A stretch of DNA of 64,000 nt from Neocallimastix lanati (nom. inval.) (GCA_016946835.1 JACVTC010000001.1:628501-692500), one strand, 5' to 3'. Counted from the first letter of the stretch, positions 33,231-45,160 are shown. Numbers and translations are program-made. Notes: generated by a model from the sequence alone, not told the origin.

Positions 33231-36200
33231 ATGTTTACAGAACAATTTAAAATTATTTTATGGAAGAATTGGAAAATATTTAAGAGAAGATCAAGTTTAT
33301 TTTCTTGTTTTTTTGAAATATTTTTCACTTTTCTTATTTTGGCTACTTTATGTAAATTTTCTTTTTATATATTTATTTATTACTTCAATAACGGTTATAC
33401 AAATAGTTTAAATAGAAATACTAAATGAATGATAAAAAAAAAATTAAATTATTTAAAATTTAAGTAATAATTTTCAAAATAAGAGAAAAAAAGAAAATTC
33501 ATTACTAAAAATTTAAAATAATAATAAATTAAAAATAATTTAAGATAAGATATATTAACGGAATATAAATTTTTTTTTTTTAATTATAAAATATAATTTA
33601 GCTGTTCGTAATCGTGATGAAGTATTATTAAAGAAAAAAGGTCCTGAAGAAGCTATCGATATTACTGGTGGTTTTTCCGAATTATATAATTCGCAAATTA
33701 CTAATAGTTCAATTGCTTTTGTCTTACCAAACAATAAAAATCTTGAAGTTGATGGTGATACATTTATTTCTTATGTAATGAATGATCCAGAAATTAAAAA
33801 TGCTGCTGGTCTTTCATACAAAAAGTTTGATAATGAGGAAGTATTGGAAAATTTTGTATACAACGATTCTGATGATAGTATTCTTTGTGGTGTTGTTTTC
33901 AATAATGATTATACGGATTATTCGATTCGAATTAAAGGTTCAAATATTGTTGATTCAAAAGAAGATCCAATTTGGAATTTTGCTAAAAGCAGAAGAATGG
34001 AATATATCGAATCCAGTCTTTGGACAGGAGGTGATGTGAATAATGATAATTATTCGAATCCAGTCGAATCCGACAAGTACAGATACGTTTTTATTTATAT
34101 CCAGATGGCTATTGATAATGCCATTATTCAAACGAAAACAAATAATACCGTTCATGGTTTATCCGCAAAAATTGGAAAATTTGCTAAAGCTGAAATTCAT
34201 TATGATTCCAAAATAGATAATAAAACTGAACGTGAATTTAACGGCTTAGCTCCTTATCTTTTGCTTTTATGTATTGGTCAGTTTTTCCATATTAGTAATC
34301 GTTTAATGGATGAAGTTGAAGATAGAACAAAGGAAGACCTTATCTCCATTGGTACCAACCCATTCCATTTATGGTTTACGTGGGAAATAATATATTTTCC
34401 TCTTTCAATCATTACTCTTTTCCTTTATATGCTTTTTGATCCTTCAAAAATTAATGGTACAATTAATCCGTTAATTTTCATCGTTTTCTATACATTCTAT
34501 GTAATTTCTATGTATAATGTGGCTGTCATTGTTTCTCTTTTGATCAAAAAAACAAGAACCGTTTTAGTTTTCATTTGTATGTTTGTCGCTTCAATGATTT
34601 CTATCAATAACTTTGTATTCAAATTGAAAATTGATGGTCATGAAAATATTGAAAAGATCATATCTGCTATTTTTTCACCTATTGGAGTGAGTATGGGTTC
34701 TGAAGAAATTTTACATGAAAGTGATGAAAATCGTCATATAGGATTCTCCAATTTGTTCCAAAGTAAATTTGGCTTTTATTTTATTTTCGCATTTGTTGAT
34801 ATGGTTGCTTACTTTCTTATTGCCATTGTTCTTGAATATTTGAAAAAGATTGATATTAGAAGTATCGGTATAAGAAAGTTATCAATGGAAAAGGAAATGA
34901 ATACTACAAATGCTAATGATAATGATATTCAAGAAGATCCGGTTGGCACTGAATGCTACGTTTATGTAAAAAATATTTATAAATATTTCAAATTCAGAAG
35001 AAATATCGGCACGGATATCGATGATAATGATAAACCCCTTGGTAAAATTTTTGCTGCTAATAATAACATAAGTTTTAAGGTTTATAAAGATGAAATATTT
35101 GCTATTTTAGGTCATAATGGTGCTGGTAAAAGTACCTTGATCCAAAATATGGTTGGTATCATTAAACCAGACCATGGTGAAACCTATTATAGTGGATTAC
35201 CATTCAGTAAAAATAAAAAAAAAATTCGTAGTCAATTTGGTATTTGTCTTCAAAGCGACGTTTTAATTAAAGGATTTACGGTTGCTGATCATTTCAAACT
35301 TCATTCCGGTATCAAAGGTGTAAATAATACCGATTTTGAAAGTTGGATAAAAGAAATTGATTTAGTTGGAAAAGAACATTATGAAGTTCAAAAGATGAGT
35401 GGTGGTCAAAAAAGAAAACTTTGTATTGGTTTAGCTCTTATTGGTAACCCAAAATATGTTTTCTTGGATGAACCAACCACTGGTCTGGATCCTCTCTCTC
35501 GTAGAAAAATATGGAGTTTATTATTAAAGATTAAAAAAAACAGAGTAATTTTCATCACAACTCACTATATGGATGAAGCTGATATTATTGCTGATCGTAA
35601 GTTAATTTTAAATAAGGGAACTATTCGTTGTTTGGGTAGTAGTGTCTACTTAAAGAATCATTTCAAAATGAAATATAATTTGGAAGTGGAAACTTCAGAT
35701 GTTTCATCGGTAGATCATCTCATTCAAAATTATATTCCAGAAGCCACTTATTATAATAATAAAACAGATGTTGATAAAAAGTCGACCACTTCTTCTACTC
35801 ATATTTGGAAGTTGCCAGTAACTGCTTCTAGTTCTTTCTCAGTTCTTCTTGGTTGTTTGGAAAAGGAAAAGGGCAATCTTTTGAAAAACTTTTCCTTAAA
35901 TGCACCATTGCTGGAAGAATTATTTGTTTCTTTGGACAGAGAAACAGAAGAAAAAAGAAAAGGAAATGACCAAGAAAAACAAGCCAAGGCCATTGAATTA
36001 CCAAAAATTGAAAATGTTCAGAAACCGGGTGATTTGAAAACCGCCTTACGTCTTTGTAGATATCGTATGCGGGTCTATTTACGTCAAAAAACGTATTGGT
36101 TCATGGGAATTTTAGTTCCAGTAGCCGTATTATACATCTTTTTACCTATTTTTAATCGTCAACTCAGTGATCTTAAGTTCTACGATTATGAAAAGAGAGA

Positions 36201-38463
36201 GCTTTCCTCTTCTATGTATAAAAACCAACAATGGAATTATGATATTCAAAATTCCAATACTGTTGACAAAATTTCTCAAAACATTATTCAACAAGAACTT
36301 CCAAAGCATATGGATCAAGGAGCAAGTGTTGATTTCTTAAAAATTGATCAGGTTAACGAAAAAAGTTATTCAATTACCGGAGAACCTTATTACGTTTCAA
36401 GTTTCTCTGGAAATTATATCAACGATACCTATCAATTTACCATATATTATAATGATTCTATGATTCATTCTCTTCCATCCACCTTAAATATGTTAAGTAA
36501 TGCCGTATTAGCTTCTAATAATGTCAATGACACAATCCACTTGAATTCTTATCCATTCAATTATTTCAATGATTATTCCATTACTCTCATGAAAGTGTTT
36601 GCTACCTTATTAATTACTTTTTGTATTTCTTTCCCATTATCTTTCTACGGTACGAATGTTGTCCGTGAAAGAGTTCAAAATTTGTTGAAACAACTTCAAT
36701 TAAATGGTATCGCTAACAAAAGTTATTGGTTATCCGTTTTAATTTCTGATCATATCATTTTCATAATTACCTGTGTGATAATCTTACTGACATTCGTCAT
36801 TTGCAAATTTACTCCATTTTTCCATGTATCAATGATCATTTTGTTATTTATTTTTATCTACATATGTGGTATTGCTTGTCTTTTATTCCAGTATTGTGTC
36901 AGCTACCTCCTCAATACTGAAAGTAATGCTTTTCTTATCTTTTTCCTCTTCAACATTGTTCCACCATATGCCATTACGATCAGAGCTTTTCTTGAAAATG
37001 TCGAAACTGATATAGGCAGTCCACTCGAAATCCAAATCTATCTTGGAGCAATTATTTTAGCTTTAGGTACCGTTTTCCCAAGTTATAGTTTTGTCAAAGT
37101 TTTCAAATCAATGATTAATATTGGTATCAAACATAACGCTATTAAAATTAATATTTCATTCTTCAGTTTATTAAATTTAAACTATCATATCATCACTTGT
37201 TTAATCGCTTCTCTTCTTAGTATCATCGTTTACAGCTATGTATTAGCTAATCTGACCAAGAAGAAATATAATCCAAAACGAAAGGTATTAGAGACTACCG
37301 ATGAAATCAACGAAAAATACAATAAGGAATTGAAAAATAGTGATGATGATATTCAAAAGGAATTTCATCGTGTCTTAAATGATGATACCGAAAATCGCAT
37401 TCCAATAAAAATTTTAAAGTTGTCGAAGGAATATGATGAAATTAATTTTGAAACTAAACAAGAGATAAACGATGCCATTGATCGTAAAAATCCAAAATAT
37501 GGAGAATATCATTTAAGTGAAATGGGTAGTGGTCGTATCGTTGTGACACCATTTGAAAATATCACCTTGGAAATTGATAAATGTGAATGCTTTGGTATTT
37601 TAGGTCCTAATGGTTCTGGTAAATCTAGTTTACTTAATACCACCTCTTTCACCTTCCCACAGACTCTTGGAAAAATATATTATGATGGTAAAGATACTAC
37701 TGAAAGAGTAGGAAATGAAATTACATTAGGTTACTGTCCTCAAGAAGATACACTTTGGAATGAATTTACTCTCTTTGAACATATTGAAATGTTTCTTTAT
37801 CTTCGTGGATATTCTAAAAAGGAGGCTAAAAAAATCGCTAAAGAATTCATTAGCTACTGTCATTTGACTGAACATAAAAATAAAATGCCTTATGAATTAA
37901 GTGGAGGAACTCGTCGTAAACTTAATATATTAATTGCCCTTTGCTGTTCTTCCACTAAGATTATTATGGATGAACCATCGGCAGGAATGGATCCTTCTAC
38001 TCGTCGTTATATTTGGGATATCATCAAAAGTACTATCCAAAATAACAAATCATCTACAATAATGTCTACTCATTCGATGGAAGAAGCAGAATTATTATGT
38101 AATCGTATTGCCATTATGGTCAAGGGTAGATTAAAGTGTATTGGTACTCCTGAACACTTGAAGATGAAATTTGGTAATACCTATATTTTGGATGTTCATT
38201 CCAATGATGTAGAAAAATTCCATAATGAAATCGTTCTTAAGGGTCAACTCTTTGAAAAAAGTGCTTTTACACGTGAAGACAAGTCTTCCAATCGTGTTAA
38301 ATATGAAGTCAAAAATACTAATAAAATTAGTCACATTTTCGAAATGATGGAATCTTGTAGAAAAGATGGTTTAGTTACGGACTATAGTTATAGTCAAACT
38401 TCATTAGAACAAGTTTTCCTTAATTTTGCATTAAATGCTACAGAAGAACAAATAAAAATATAA
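33231..38463 (+). CDS. ABCA-type full ABC transporter, two exons
   Basis: Exons 33231-33351 and 33602-38463, joined across a 250-nt GT-AG intron (GTAAAT...TTTAG), give 1,660 residues. The frame is open across the junction (...LATL-S-VRNRDE). Layout: first TM segment (about 25-45), extracytoplasmic loop, TM block (about 250-480), NBD1 with Walker A GHNGAGKST (544-552), signature MSGGQ (639) and Walker B YVFLDEP (about 659-665). A second TM half follows, then NBD2 with Walker A GPNGSGKSS (1375-1383), signature LSGGT (1473) and Walker B IIMDEP. This fused TMD-NBD-TMD-NBD order with a large loop after TM1 is the ABCA subfamily, which moves lipids across membranes. All ATPase motifs are present, so it is probably functional. 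Substrate is unknown. GC content is higher than the flanks. Confidence 0.95.
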
Positions 38464-39372
38464 AAAAGAAAATATATTATAAAAAATAAATTATAGAGGA
38501 AAAGAAAATTAATATAAAAAAAGAATGAAAAAGGTGACAATCATTGTAGCGCAAAAAAATAAAGAAAAAAAAATAAATATTATAAATAATGAAAAGAAGT
38601 AATAAAAAAAAAGGTAAAAAAAAATAAAATAAAAAAATAAAATGTAATCCAAAAATAAAATAAAATAAAATAAAATAATAAAAAAAAAAAAAAGTAAAAA
38701 AAAAAGAAAAAATTAAACATATATAAAAAATGAAAAATGAAAAATGAAAAATGAAATGTAAAAAAAAATGTAAAATTTAAATAAAAACAAAATAAATATA
38801 AATTAAGCAAAAGTGTATTTAGATAAATGTTTAAAATAAAAAAAAATTATAGTAGTTATTAAGTAGGTTTAGTTTATTTATATCTATACCAAATCGTATT
38901 GTTATAAGGTTTGTTATAGTTCCTTCAGATGTAATTTTTTTTTTTTTTATTTTTTATTTTTTATTTTTAAATATATTTAATATATATGGCAACACAATTT
39001 ATCTGGTCTTATTTGGTGATGAAAACCTTGTTACATTATCAATAATATTTTTCTTTTTAATTTTAGTATTATTACCATCTAGATAAATAGGATTTCCTTC
39101 AACAGGGGATAAACAGGGTACTTCGATGTGAAGTGAACTCTGCTGTTGAAAGGTAGTTAACTTTTCTTGCTAAGTGGCTCCATCACCCGCCTGGAGAGTT
39201 AAAATGAAAAAGTTAACCACCCAATCTTTCGCATGGGTATGGGTTTGTTTTGAATAATTTTAATTATTTAGTCAAACTTTGTAAAGTTATTGGACAGCTA
39301 AATTGATTATTTAATATATTAGAACATTAGAACCTGGAATATAAACAGATATTTAATGTATATTTTAATATT
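38464..39372. other. Downstream region of the transporter, low complexity
   Basis: A-rich low-complexity sequence to about 38.8 kb, then AT-rich sequence. At 39020-39200 a GC-richer patch reads, on the minus strand, QQQSSLHIEVPCLSPVEGNP, then IYLDGNNTKIKKKN and RFSSPNKTR, with one upstream stop. This looks like a relic of a coding sequence I cannot identify. The last five bases, CTAGT (39373-39377), belong to the Cop5 duplication. Confidence 0.45.
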
Positions 39373-39377
39373 CTAGT

Positions 39378-39652
39378 TGTTAAATATAACACTTAAATTC
39401 AGAAATGATATTTATATTTTATTATGTGTTTATTTATTTATTTATTTATTTATTTATTGCTTTTACATTTAGAAAGACCTTATTCATTTAAGAATATGTT
39501 ATTACATGTTATTTATATTTATTTTCTAGTCTAACATTATTGGTAACATTTAACGTTACACTGCATTATATTATCGAATAAAAAAATATTTTACACTTAA
39601 TAATGTAGTATAATGTACAATGTAATTAAACACATAACTGTGATATTTAACA
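39378..39652 (-). repeat. Cop5 3' LTR
   Basis: TGTTAAATATAACAC...GATATTTAACA, 275 bp. It contains seven full TTTA units where the 5' LTR has eight. Confidence 0.96.
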
Positions 39653-39664
39653 TTCCCCCTACAT
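39653..39664 (-). other. Cop5 polypurine tract
   Basis: The minus strand reads ATGTAGGGGGAA immediately before the 3' LTR. This is the expected primer site for second-strand synthesis. Confidence 0.85.
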
Positions 39665-39673
39665 TGGCATTTT

Positions 39674-41518
39674 CTACATTTCCATGATGAAGTCTGAGAA
39701 ATATTTAAGCTTGGGTCCAGAAATACTTTTGGTTAATGGATCTGCCATCATTGAGTTAGAACCAATAAGTGTTAATTTAATTTCATTTTTCATAATTTCA
39801 TCTTGAACATATTTGTATTTTATATCCATATATTTGCATCGTCCCTTTTGGTTTTCATTTTCAGCTATATCCTTACATGGTTTATTATCTATTCTAATAT
39901 TAATTCTAATGTTTTTGTTAAATATTTCATTAACTAATCTTCTTATCCATATAGCTTGTTTGGTACATTCTATTAAGCTTGAGTATTCGGCTTCTGTAGT
40001 TGATAAGGCTATATTTTTCTGTGTAATTGATTTCCATGATATTGGGCTATTTCCTAATACAAAAATATATCCTGAAGTGGATCTTCTTTTAACCTCATCA
40101 CCAGCGAAATCTGCATCACAATAAGCTCTTAAAATTTTCTTTCCGTTATAATGAATTGAATAGTCCTTGGTACTTTTAAGGTATTTTAGTATTTGTATAC
40201 CTGCATTCAAATCAGCTCTTGTTGGATTCTCAGAAAATCTTGCAGCTTGATTTACTGCAAATGCTATGTCAGGTCTTGTTTTTGTTGATACATATAATAG
40301 AGATCCAATCAATCTTTTATAATCAGTTTTGTTAATTTTCTCAGAGTTTTCTCTATCTTCTAATTTTGCATTAATACATGGTATTCTAGTTATTTTAGTA
40401 TTGTTTATGTTGTAGTTAGTTAACATTTTTTCAATATAATCTTTTTGATTAATTTTGTAGCCTTTATTTGTTTTAACTATATTGATTCCAATAATTTTGT
40501 TTGCTGTTTTATCTGTGGAGACTTTGTATTTACATTTTATCTTTGAAACAACTTTGGTAATTTCTTTATTCTCTCCTGCAATTAGTATATCATCAACATA
40601 GAGTGTTAGTAATAAGCATAATTTATTATTTTTATATTTACCAAATAAACAACTATCTGTATTATATTGAATTAACCCAATTTTCTTAAGAAAACCGGAG
40701 ATTTCGTAAAACCATTGTCTTCCAGCTTGTTTGAGTCCATAGAGAGCCTTTCGTAATAATCCTGATTTTCCGCAATTGAAATTTTTATCACCGATTGGAA
40801 TTTGTACATAAATTTTCTCATCTAATTTAGCGTTCAAATATGCAGCTTTAATATCGATTTGTCTTAAATCCCATTTATATATAGATGCAATAGCAATAGT
40901 TAATCTAAAACTATCCATTTCTATTGTAGGAGAATAGGTACAGTTATAATCAACTCCTTTAATTTGTCGAAAACCTTTGACGACCAATCTAGCTTTATAT
41001 ATACCATTATCTTTTATGGTAAAAACCCATTTAACGTCGAGTGGCTTAATGCCTTTTGGGATATTTTTATTTTCAACAATTTTCATTACATTATTTCCAT
41101 ATAAATTTTGTAATTCTTTGTTAATTGCGTCTTTCCATTTGTCCGCATTTTCTGAATTCATAGCTTCTTCATAATTCTTGGGAATTAATGTAATAATGTT
41201 ATTGACTCTATTTCTCTTGCGTCTTTCGTTTTCATCTGAGTCTGTTTTCCTTTCAAAAAATGGTTTATTTGATGTAGATACTCTATCTTTTATTTTTCTT
41301 TCTTCATTCAATTGATAATTTTTTCTTTTTCTTTTTCGATAGTTTTTTGTTTTCTCGTTATCAATTTTATCATTTTTGTTTACTAGTTTATCGAAAATTT
41401 TATTATTTCTTTTAATATTAAATTTAAAGTTCTTTTCTTTGTTCTTTCTTAGTTTTCTTTTATCTAAAGGTTCCAGATCACTAAAACTGTCCTCAAATTC
41501 ATTCTCTGAATTATAGTC
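39674..41518 (-). CDS. Cop5 reverse transcriptase-RNase H
   Basis: The frame is open from about 41518 to the stop at 39674, about 610 codons. A basic Lys/Asn linker leads into RT: WKDAINKELQNLYGNNVMKI, then VKWVFTIKDNGIYKARLVVK, LRQIDIKAAYLNAKLDEKIY and KALYGLKQAGRQWFYEIS. The catalytic LYVDDILIAGE is near 40580-40600. RNase H follows with AYCDADFAGDEVKRRSTSGY and ALSTTEAEYSSLIECTKQAI, ending near the polypurine tract. All catalytic blocks are intact. The frame lies +1 relative to the upstream integrase frame, the crossing point being within AATTGAC near 41516-41522. Confidence 0.93.
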   Translation of the reverse strand, partial: DYNSENEFEDSFSDLEPLDKRKLRKNKEKNFKFNIKRNNKIFDKLVNKNDKIDNEKTKNYRKRKRKNYQLNEERKIKDRVSTSNKPFFERKTDSDENERRKRNRVNNIITLIPKNYEEAMNSENADKWKDAINKELQNLYGNNVMKIVENKNIPKGIKPLDVKWVFTIKDNGIYKARLVVKGFRQIKGVDYNCTYSPTIEMDSFRLTIAIASIYKWDLRQIDIKAAYLNAKLDEKIYVQIPIGDKNFNCGKSGLLRKALYGLKQAGRQWFYEISGFLKKIGLIQYNTDSCLFGKYKNNKLCLLLTLYVDDILIAGENKEITKVVSKIKCKYKVSTDKTANKIIGINIVKTNKGYKINQKDYIEKMLTNYNINNTKITRIPCINAKLEDRENSEKINKTDYKRLIGSLLYVSTKTRPDIAFAVNQAARFSENPTRADLNAGIQILKYLKSTKDYSIHYNGKKILRAYCDADFAGDEVKRRSTSGYIFVLGNSPISWKSITQKNIALSTTEAEYSSLIECTKQAIWIRRLVNEIFNKNIRINIRIDNKPCKDIAENENQKGRCKYMDIKYKYVQDEIMKNEIKLTLIGSNSMMADPLTKSISGPKLKYFSDFIMEM

Positions 41519-43195
41519 AATTCATTTTATTATTATTATATATTTTATTATTTTCCAAATTTGATTTTTCATTCATCTTCATATTAGCCAGATTTTTATG
41601 ATTGCTTTCAATTCTATTCTCAATAAGTTTCTGGTCTAAAATTTCATAATTATTAAGGTTTGATTTAGATAAATTTTTATAATTATTAAGGTTTGAAATT
41701 TTTAATTTATTCTTAAATTTGAAATTTTTGAAATTTTTATTCAAATTTTTATTAATAAAACTTTTTTTCACATTTTTGTTCAAAAAATCATTTTTTGTGA
41801 TTTTTATACCCTTTATGTTATTATCGTTATTTCTATTAATAATAGTGTTATTTTCATTACTTTTACTATTATCATGTAGAATTTTGGCATGGTTTTCGTT
41901 TGATGAAACTTTTATATTATCTTCAATATTTGAATTTTTGAGTATTTCTTCTTGTTTTTCAGCTAATTTTTGATTTTCGTTAATTTTATCTTCATTGATT
42001 TTATCATCATTAATTTTGTCTTCATTAATTTTATTTTCATTAATTATGTCTTCATGAATTATGTCTTCATTAATTATTTCGTTTTCTGAATTATTGTCTA
42101 ACATGTTTTCATTATTGTATTCATCCATTAAATCAATATTATCTTCAATATTAATTTTATTCGGTTTGTTTTCATTCCTTTCAAATTCATTATGATAAAT
42201 AGATTGACTAAATTGATGTTGTGAATCATGTTGTAAGTCCTGTTCCCCCTCAATTTGTTTATCTGAAGGATTTAAGGAATGAAAAAATGATGTGCCAAGT
42301 GAACCTAGAGTACTTTCATTGAAGTATGCGTCACGAACTATAATTATTGTTTTTGAAGTAGTGTCGAGGACACGATAACCTGGGGAATCTGATGAGTATC
42401 CTAAGAAAATACCTGGTTTTGTATTATTTTCAAATTTTCCTTGTTTGTATCTATTAAGGAAAAATACTTTACATCCAAACACTTTAAGTTTAGATATATC
42501 AATTTTCTTATTAAAAAATACCTCGTTCGGGATTTTAAAATTAATTCCTTGATGCGGATTTAAATTATACAATATACATGCACATTTAATAGCTTCATCC
42601 CATAAAATAGGTGATAATTTAGCTGCACTAAGTAGTGTTTTCGCGCAGTTATCTAATGTTTGATTAATTCTTTCAGCGCGACCATTTTGTTGGGGATTAC
42701 CTGGTGTTGAATGATTGAATATAATTCCATTATTTTTAAGATAATTTATAAAATTAGAATTGTTATATTCTAAACCGTTATCAGATCTTACTTCTTTTAT
42801 ATTGTAATTACAAGTATTCTTCATAAGTTTATGAAACTCAATAAATTTTTGTACTGCTTCAGATTTGTGTTTCAGTAAGTAGACCCAACATTTTCTACTG
42901 AAATCATCTATGAATGTTATATAATATTTGTATCCACTAAATGATGGTGAAGGCTTTAGTGGTCCGACGATATCAGAATGAACGACTTGTAATGGTGAGG
43001 AACTTTTGTTGATTGTTTTGTTGAATGGTTTTTTCTTGAGTTTACTTATTTTGCAATCTTCACAATTTATATTATCATTCTTTTCTTCCTTAATGTTGTT
43101 GTTTTCTAGAAATTTTTGAAGATTTTGATTGTAATAGTGGCCTAATCTAGCATGCCATAATTTTAAATCGACATTGTTTATATTATAATCTTTAT
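41517..43195 (-). CDS. Cop5 integrase and Asn-rich linker
   Basis: The frame starts at the end of the gag frame. Integrase zinc site: LWHARLGHYYNQ and CEDCKISK. Catalytic core: HSDIVGPLKPS, EVRSDNGLEYNN and NPQQNGRAERINQTLDN, so the D, D and E are all present, followed by VFGCKVFFLNRYKQGKFENN and PGIFLGYSSD. A long linker rich in Asn, Glu, Asp and Lys, with repeated INEDKIN-type units, ends at a stop in 41517. The frame is +1 to gag-PR, the switch lying in the A-run ATGAAAAAATAAAG near 43190-43203. The ATG at 42824 is internal and not the true start. Confidence 0.92.
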
Positions 43196-44763
43196 TTTTT
43201 CATTGAGCTTGTATTTAAAGTAAAGAGGTTTTCATCATTTGTATAAACGGTAGTAATTAGTTTATTATTTTTAAATATTTGGAGTCTTTCTTTATTGTTA
43301 TGCATATCCATTACTAATTTGAAGCCTTTTTTACATAGGTAATGAGTGGAAATTAAATTATTTTGTATGTTTGGAGCATAAAATACTTCTCCAATAGAAA
43401 AATTATTATTTTTATACATCCCTTTGTACATACCCTTTTTGTATATTCTATCGGATTGTCCGTTTGGGTATGTAATTCCTCTATTAGCAACTTCTTCAAT
43501 GTTTGATAGTATTTTTATATTCTTAGATAAATTAATCCCTGTTCCACTATCAATGATCCATGATTCTATATTGTTATCTTCCATAATATTATTTTCTTCT
43601 TTTAAGATTTCGGTAGTTACTTTATTTACCCTTATGTTCCTGGAAGTTATTGAACTGTTATTAAAATTATCTTTTACACAATTAGTTTTTATATTGAAGC
43701 AGAAGTCGAATGAAGGATCTGAATCTGAATTCGAATTGTTTTGTTCTTCATAATTAACGTTATAAGATTTGAAGTTTCTTTTACTACCTTTCCTGTTTAA
43801 AGATGTTCTTTTAATTTTAATTTTGTTTCTTGACTTATTATTAATATTTTTCTTTTCTCCTCTATAGTTATTATTTGGTGAATTCGATGGATTGAAGAAA
43901 CAGTTATCAGTAGTGTGCCCATTTTTATGGCAATATTGACAGTATTCGTTGGAATTTGCTTCTTTATTAAAATTATATGGGAGTTTCCCATTTCGGACTC
44001 TATTAATTTGATCTTCGTGTTGATATGTTTCCTTGATTTCTACTCGTTTAATACTTTTACTTTTCTTAATTATGGTACTTAGTTTTGTTATGTCTTCTTT
44101 TAAATCCTTAAATGTCTTTTCAACATATAGAAATGTGAATGAATATGCGATGCCGACTTTATTTAGTTCCTCTAAAGAATACAAGACTTTTGTTTCTTCA
44201 CTTAGTTCTGGCTTATTTTGAGATTTTGCCTCGTTATTGTATTCTGTAAATAATGAGTTAAGATTATCTAAATACAGTTTAAAGTCATCGTTTTCGATTT
44301 CTAGCTTTTTTATCTTCATTTCAATTTCAAATAATCTTGAAGGGCCTGTTTCTGAAAATCTTTCCTTTAATTCCTTTATCATTAAGTAGGCACTTGTACA
44401 ATTATTTAATAAGCTTTTTGTATATTCGTCGAGGCTGTTTAATATTATAATTCTGACTGTATTGTCATATTTTAAATGTTTTTTATTTGTATTTATATCT
44501 TTGATATTCTTTGATATATAATCACCCAATTCTTCAGAATCAAGGAATAATTTTAAGTCTGAATGCCATTTGTGAAAGTTTTCATTTGTAATTCTAAAGT
44601 TTTGAATGTGAAATTTATTAATTGTGTTGGTTTGAATATTTGGAGGTTCTACTTCGACAAGAGTATCATTCATTGTTGTACTCGATGCATTTGTAGTCTT
44701 TGTTGTCTTTGAAGAAGTTTTTGAAGAACTCCCCGTAACTGTTGAATTATCTGATTTAGTCAT
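43192..44763 (-). CDS. Cop5 Gag-protease
   Basis: 523 residues from the ATG at 44763. A Ser/Thr-rich N-terminus is followed by a copia Gag domain (NFHKWHSDLKLFLDSEELGD, then SLDEYTKSLLNNCTSAYLMI). A CCHC knuckle CQYCHKNGHTTDNC begins at about residue 275, and a protease has SWIIDSGTGINLSKN with the Asp near 405. The leader between this ATG and the primer site is only about 100 bp. It stops at MKK-TAA, just where the integrase frame (+1) takes over. Confidence 0.94.
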   Translation of the reverse strand: MTKSDNSTVTGSSSKTSSKTTKTTNASSTTMNDTLVEVEPPNIQTNTINKFHIQNFRITNENFHKWHSDLKLFLDSEELGDYISKNIKDINTNKKHLKYDNTVRIIILNSLDEYTKSLLNNCTSAYLMIKELKERFSETGPSRLFEIEMKIKKLEIENDDFKLYLDNLNSLFTEYNNEAKSQNKPELSEETKVLYSLEELNKVGIAYSFTFLYVEKTFKDLKEDITKLSTIIKKSKSIKRVEIKETYQHEDQINRVRNGKLPYNFNKEANSNEYCQYCHKNGHTTDNCFFNPSNSPNNNYRGEKKNINNKSRNKIKIKRTSLNRKGSKRNFKSYNVNYEEQNNSNSDSDPSFDFCFNIKTNCVKDNFNNSSITSRNIRVNKVTTEILKEENNIMEDNNIESWIIDSGTGINLSKNIKILSNIEEVANRGITYPNGQSDRIYKKGMYKGMYKNNNFSIGEVFYAPNIQNNLISTHYLCKKGFKLVMDMHNNKERLQIFKNNKLITTVYTNDENLFTLNTSSMKK

Positions 44764-44866
44764 TTTAATGTGGCTGCCAATATTTCTTTATTTTAATATT
44801 TAATGAATGTTTAATATTTAATATATTAGATTTTGATATCAGCAATTGTTAATGAATTATTGAGTC

Positions 44867-44881
44867 ATGAGACTCTTAATC
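44867..44881 (-). other. Cop5 primer-binding site
   Basis: ATGAGACTCTTAATC directly abuts the 5' LTR start at 44882, whose end is fixed by LTR comparison and the duplication. It matches the tRNA-Lys(CUU) anticodon arm (nucleotides about 26-40) over 15 nt. There is no TGG as expected for 3'-CCA priming. Confidence 0.85.
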
Positions 44882-44933
44882 TGTTAAATATAACACTTAA
44901 ATTCAGAAATGATATTTATATTTTATTATGTGT

Positions 44934-44964
<31 letters not shown>

Positions 44965-45160
44965 TTGCTTTTACATTTAGAAAGACCTTATTCATTTAAG
45001 AATATGTTATTACATGTTATTAATATTTATTTTCTAGTCTAACATTATTGGTAACATTTAACGTTACACTGCATTATATTATCGAATAAAAAAATATTTT
45101 ACACTTAATAATGTAGTATAATGTACAATGTAATTAAACACATAACTGTGATATTTAACA
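44882..45160 (-). repeat. Cop5 5' LTR
   Basis: A 279-bp copy of 39378-39652. It is followed by the duplication CTAGT. Confidence 0.96.

Larger units (their letters stand above)
39378..45160 (-). mobile_element. Cop5: complete, very young Ty1/copia element
   Basis: 5,783 bp. Perfect 5-bp duplication CTAGT at 39373-39377 and 45161-45165. LTRs of 275 and 279 bp differ by one substitution and one TTTA repeat unit. It has a polypurine tract, a tRNA-Lys-type primer site, and gag-PR, IN and RT-RNaseH coding blocks covering the full set of copia domains. The near-identity of the LTRs implies recent insertion. It belongs to a different subfamily from Cop1-Cop4: different LTR, short leader without hairpin array, different Gag. 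Confidence 0.96.

Noticed and set aside
41719-41973. Plus-strand Phe/Leu-rich ORF resembling a membrane protein
   Set aside because: Complement of the Asn/Lys linker of Cop5.
42824-42826. ATG as start of a separate integrase gene in Cop5
   Set aside because: Integrase zinc site and first catalytic Asp lie upstream in the same frame, so this Met is internal.
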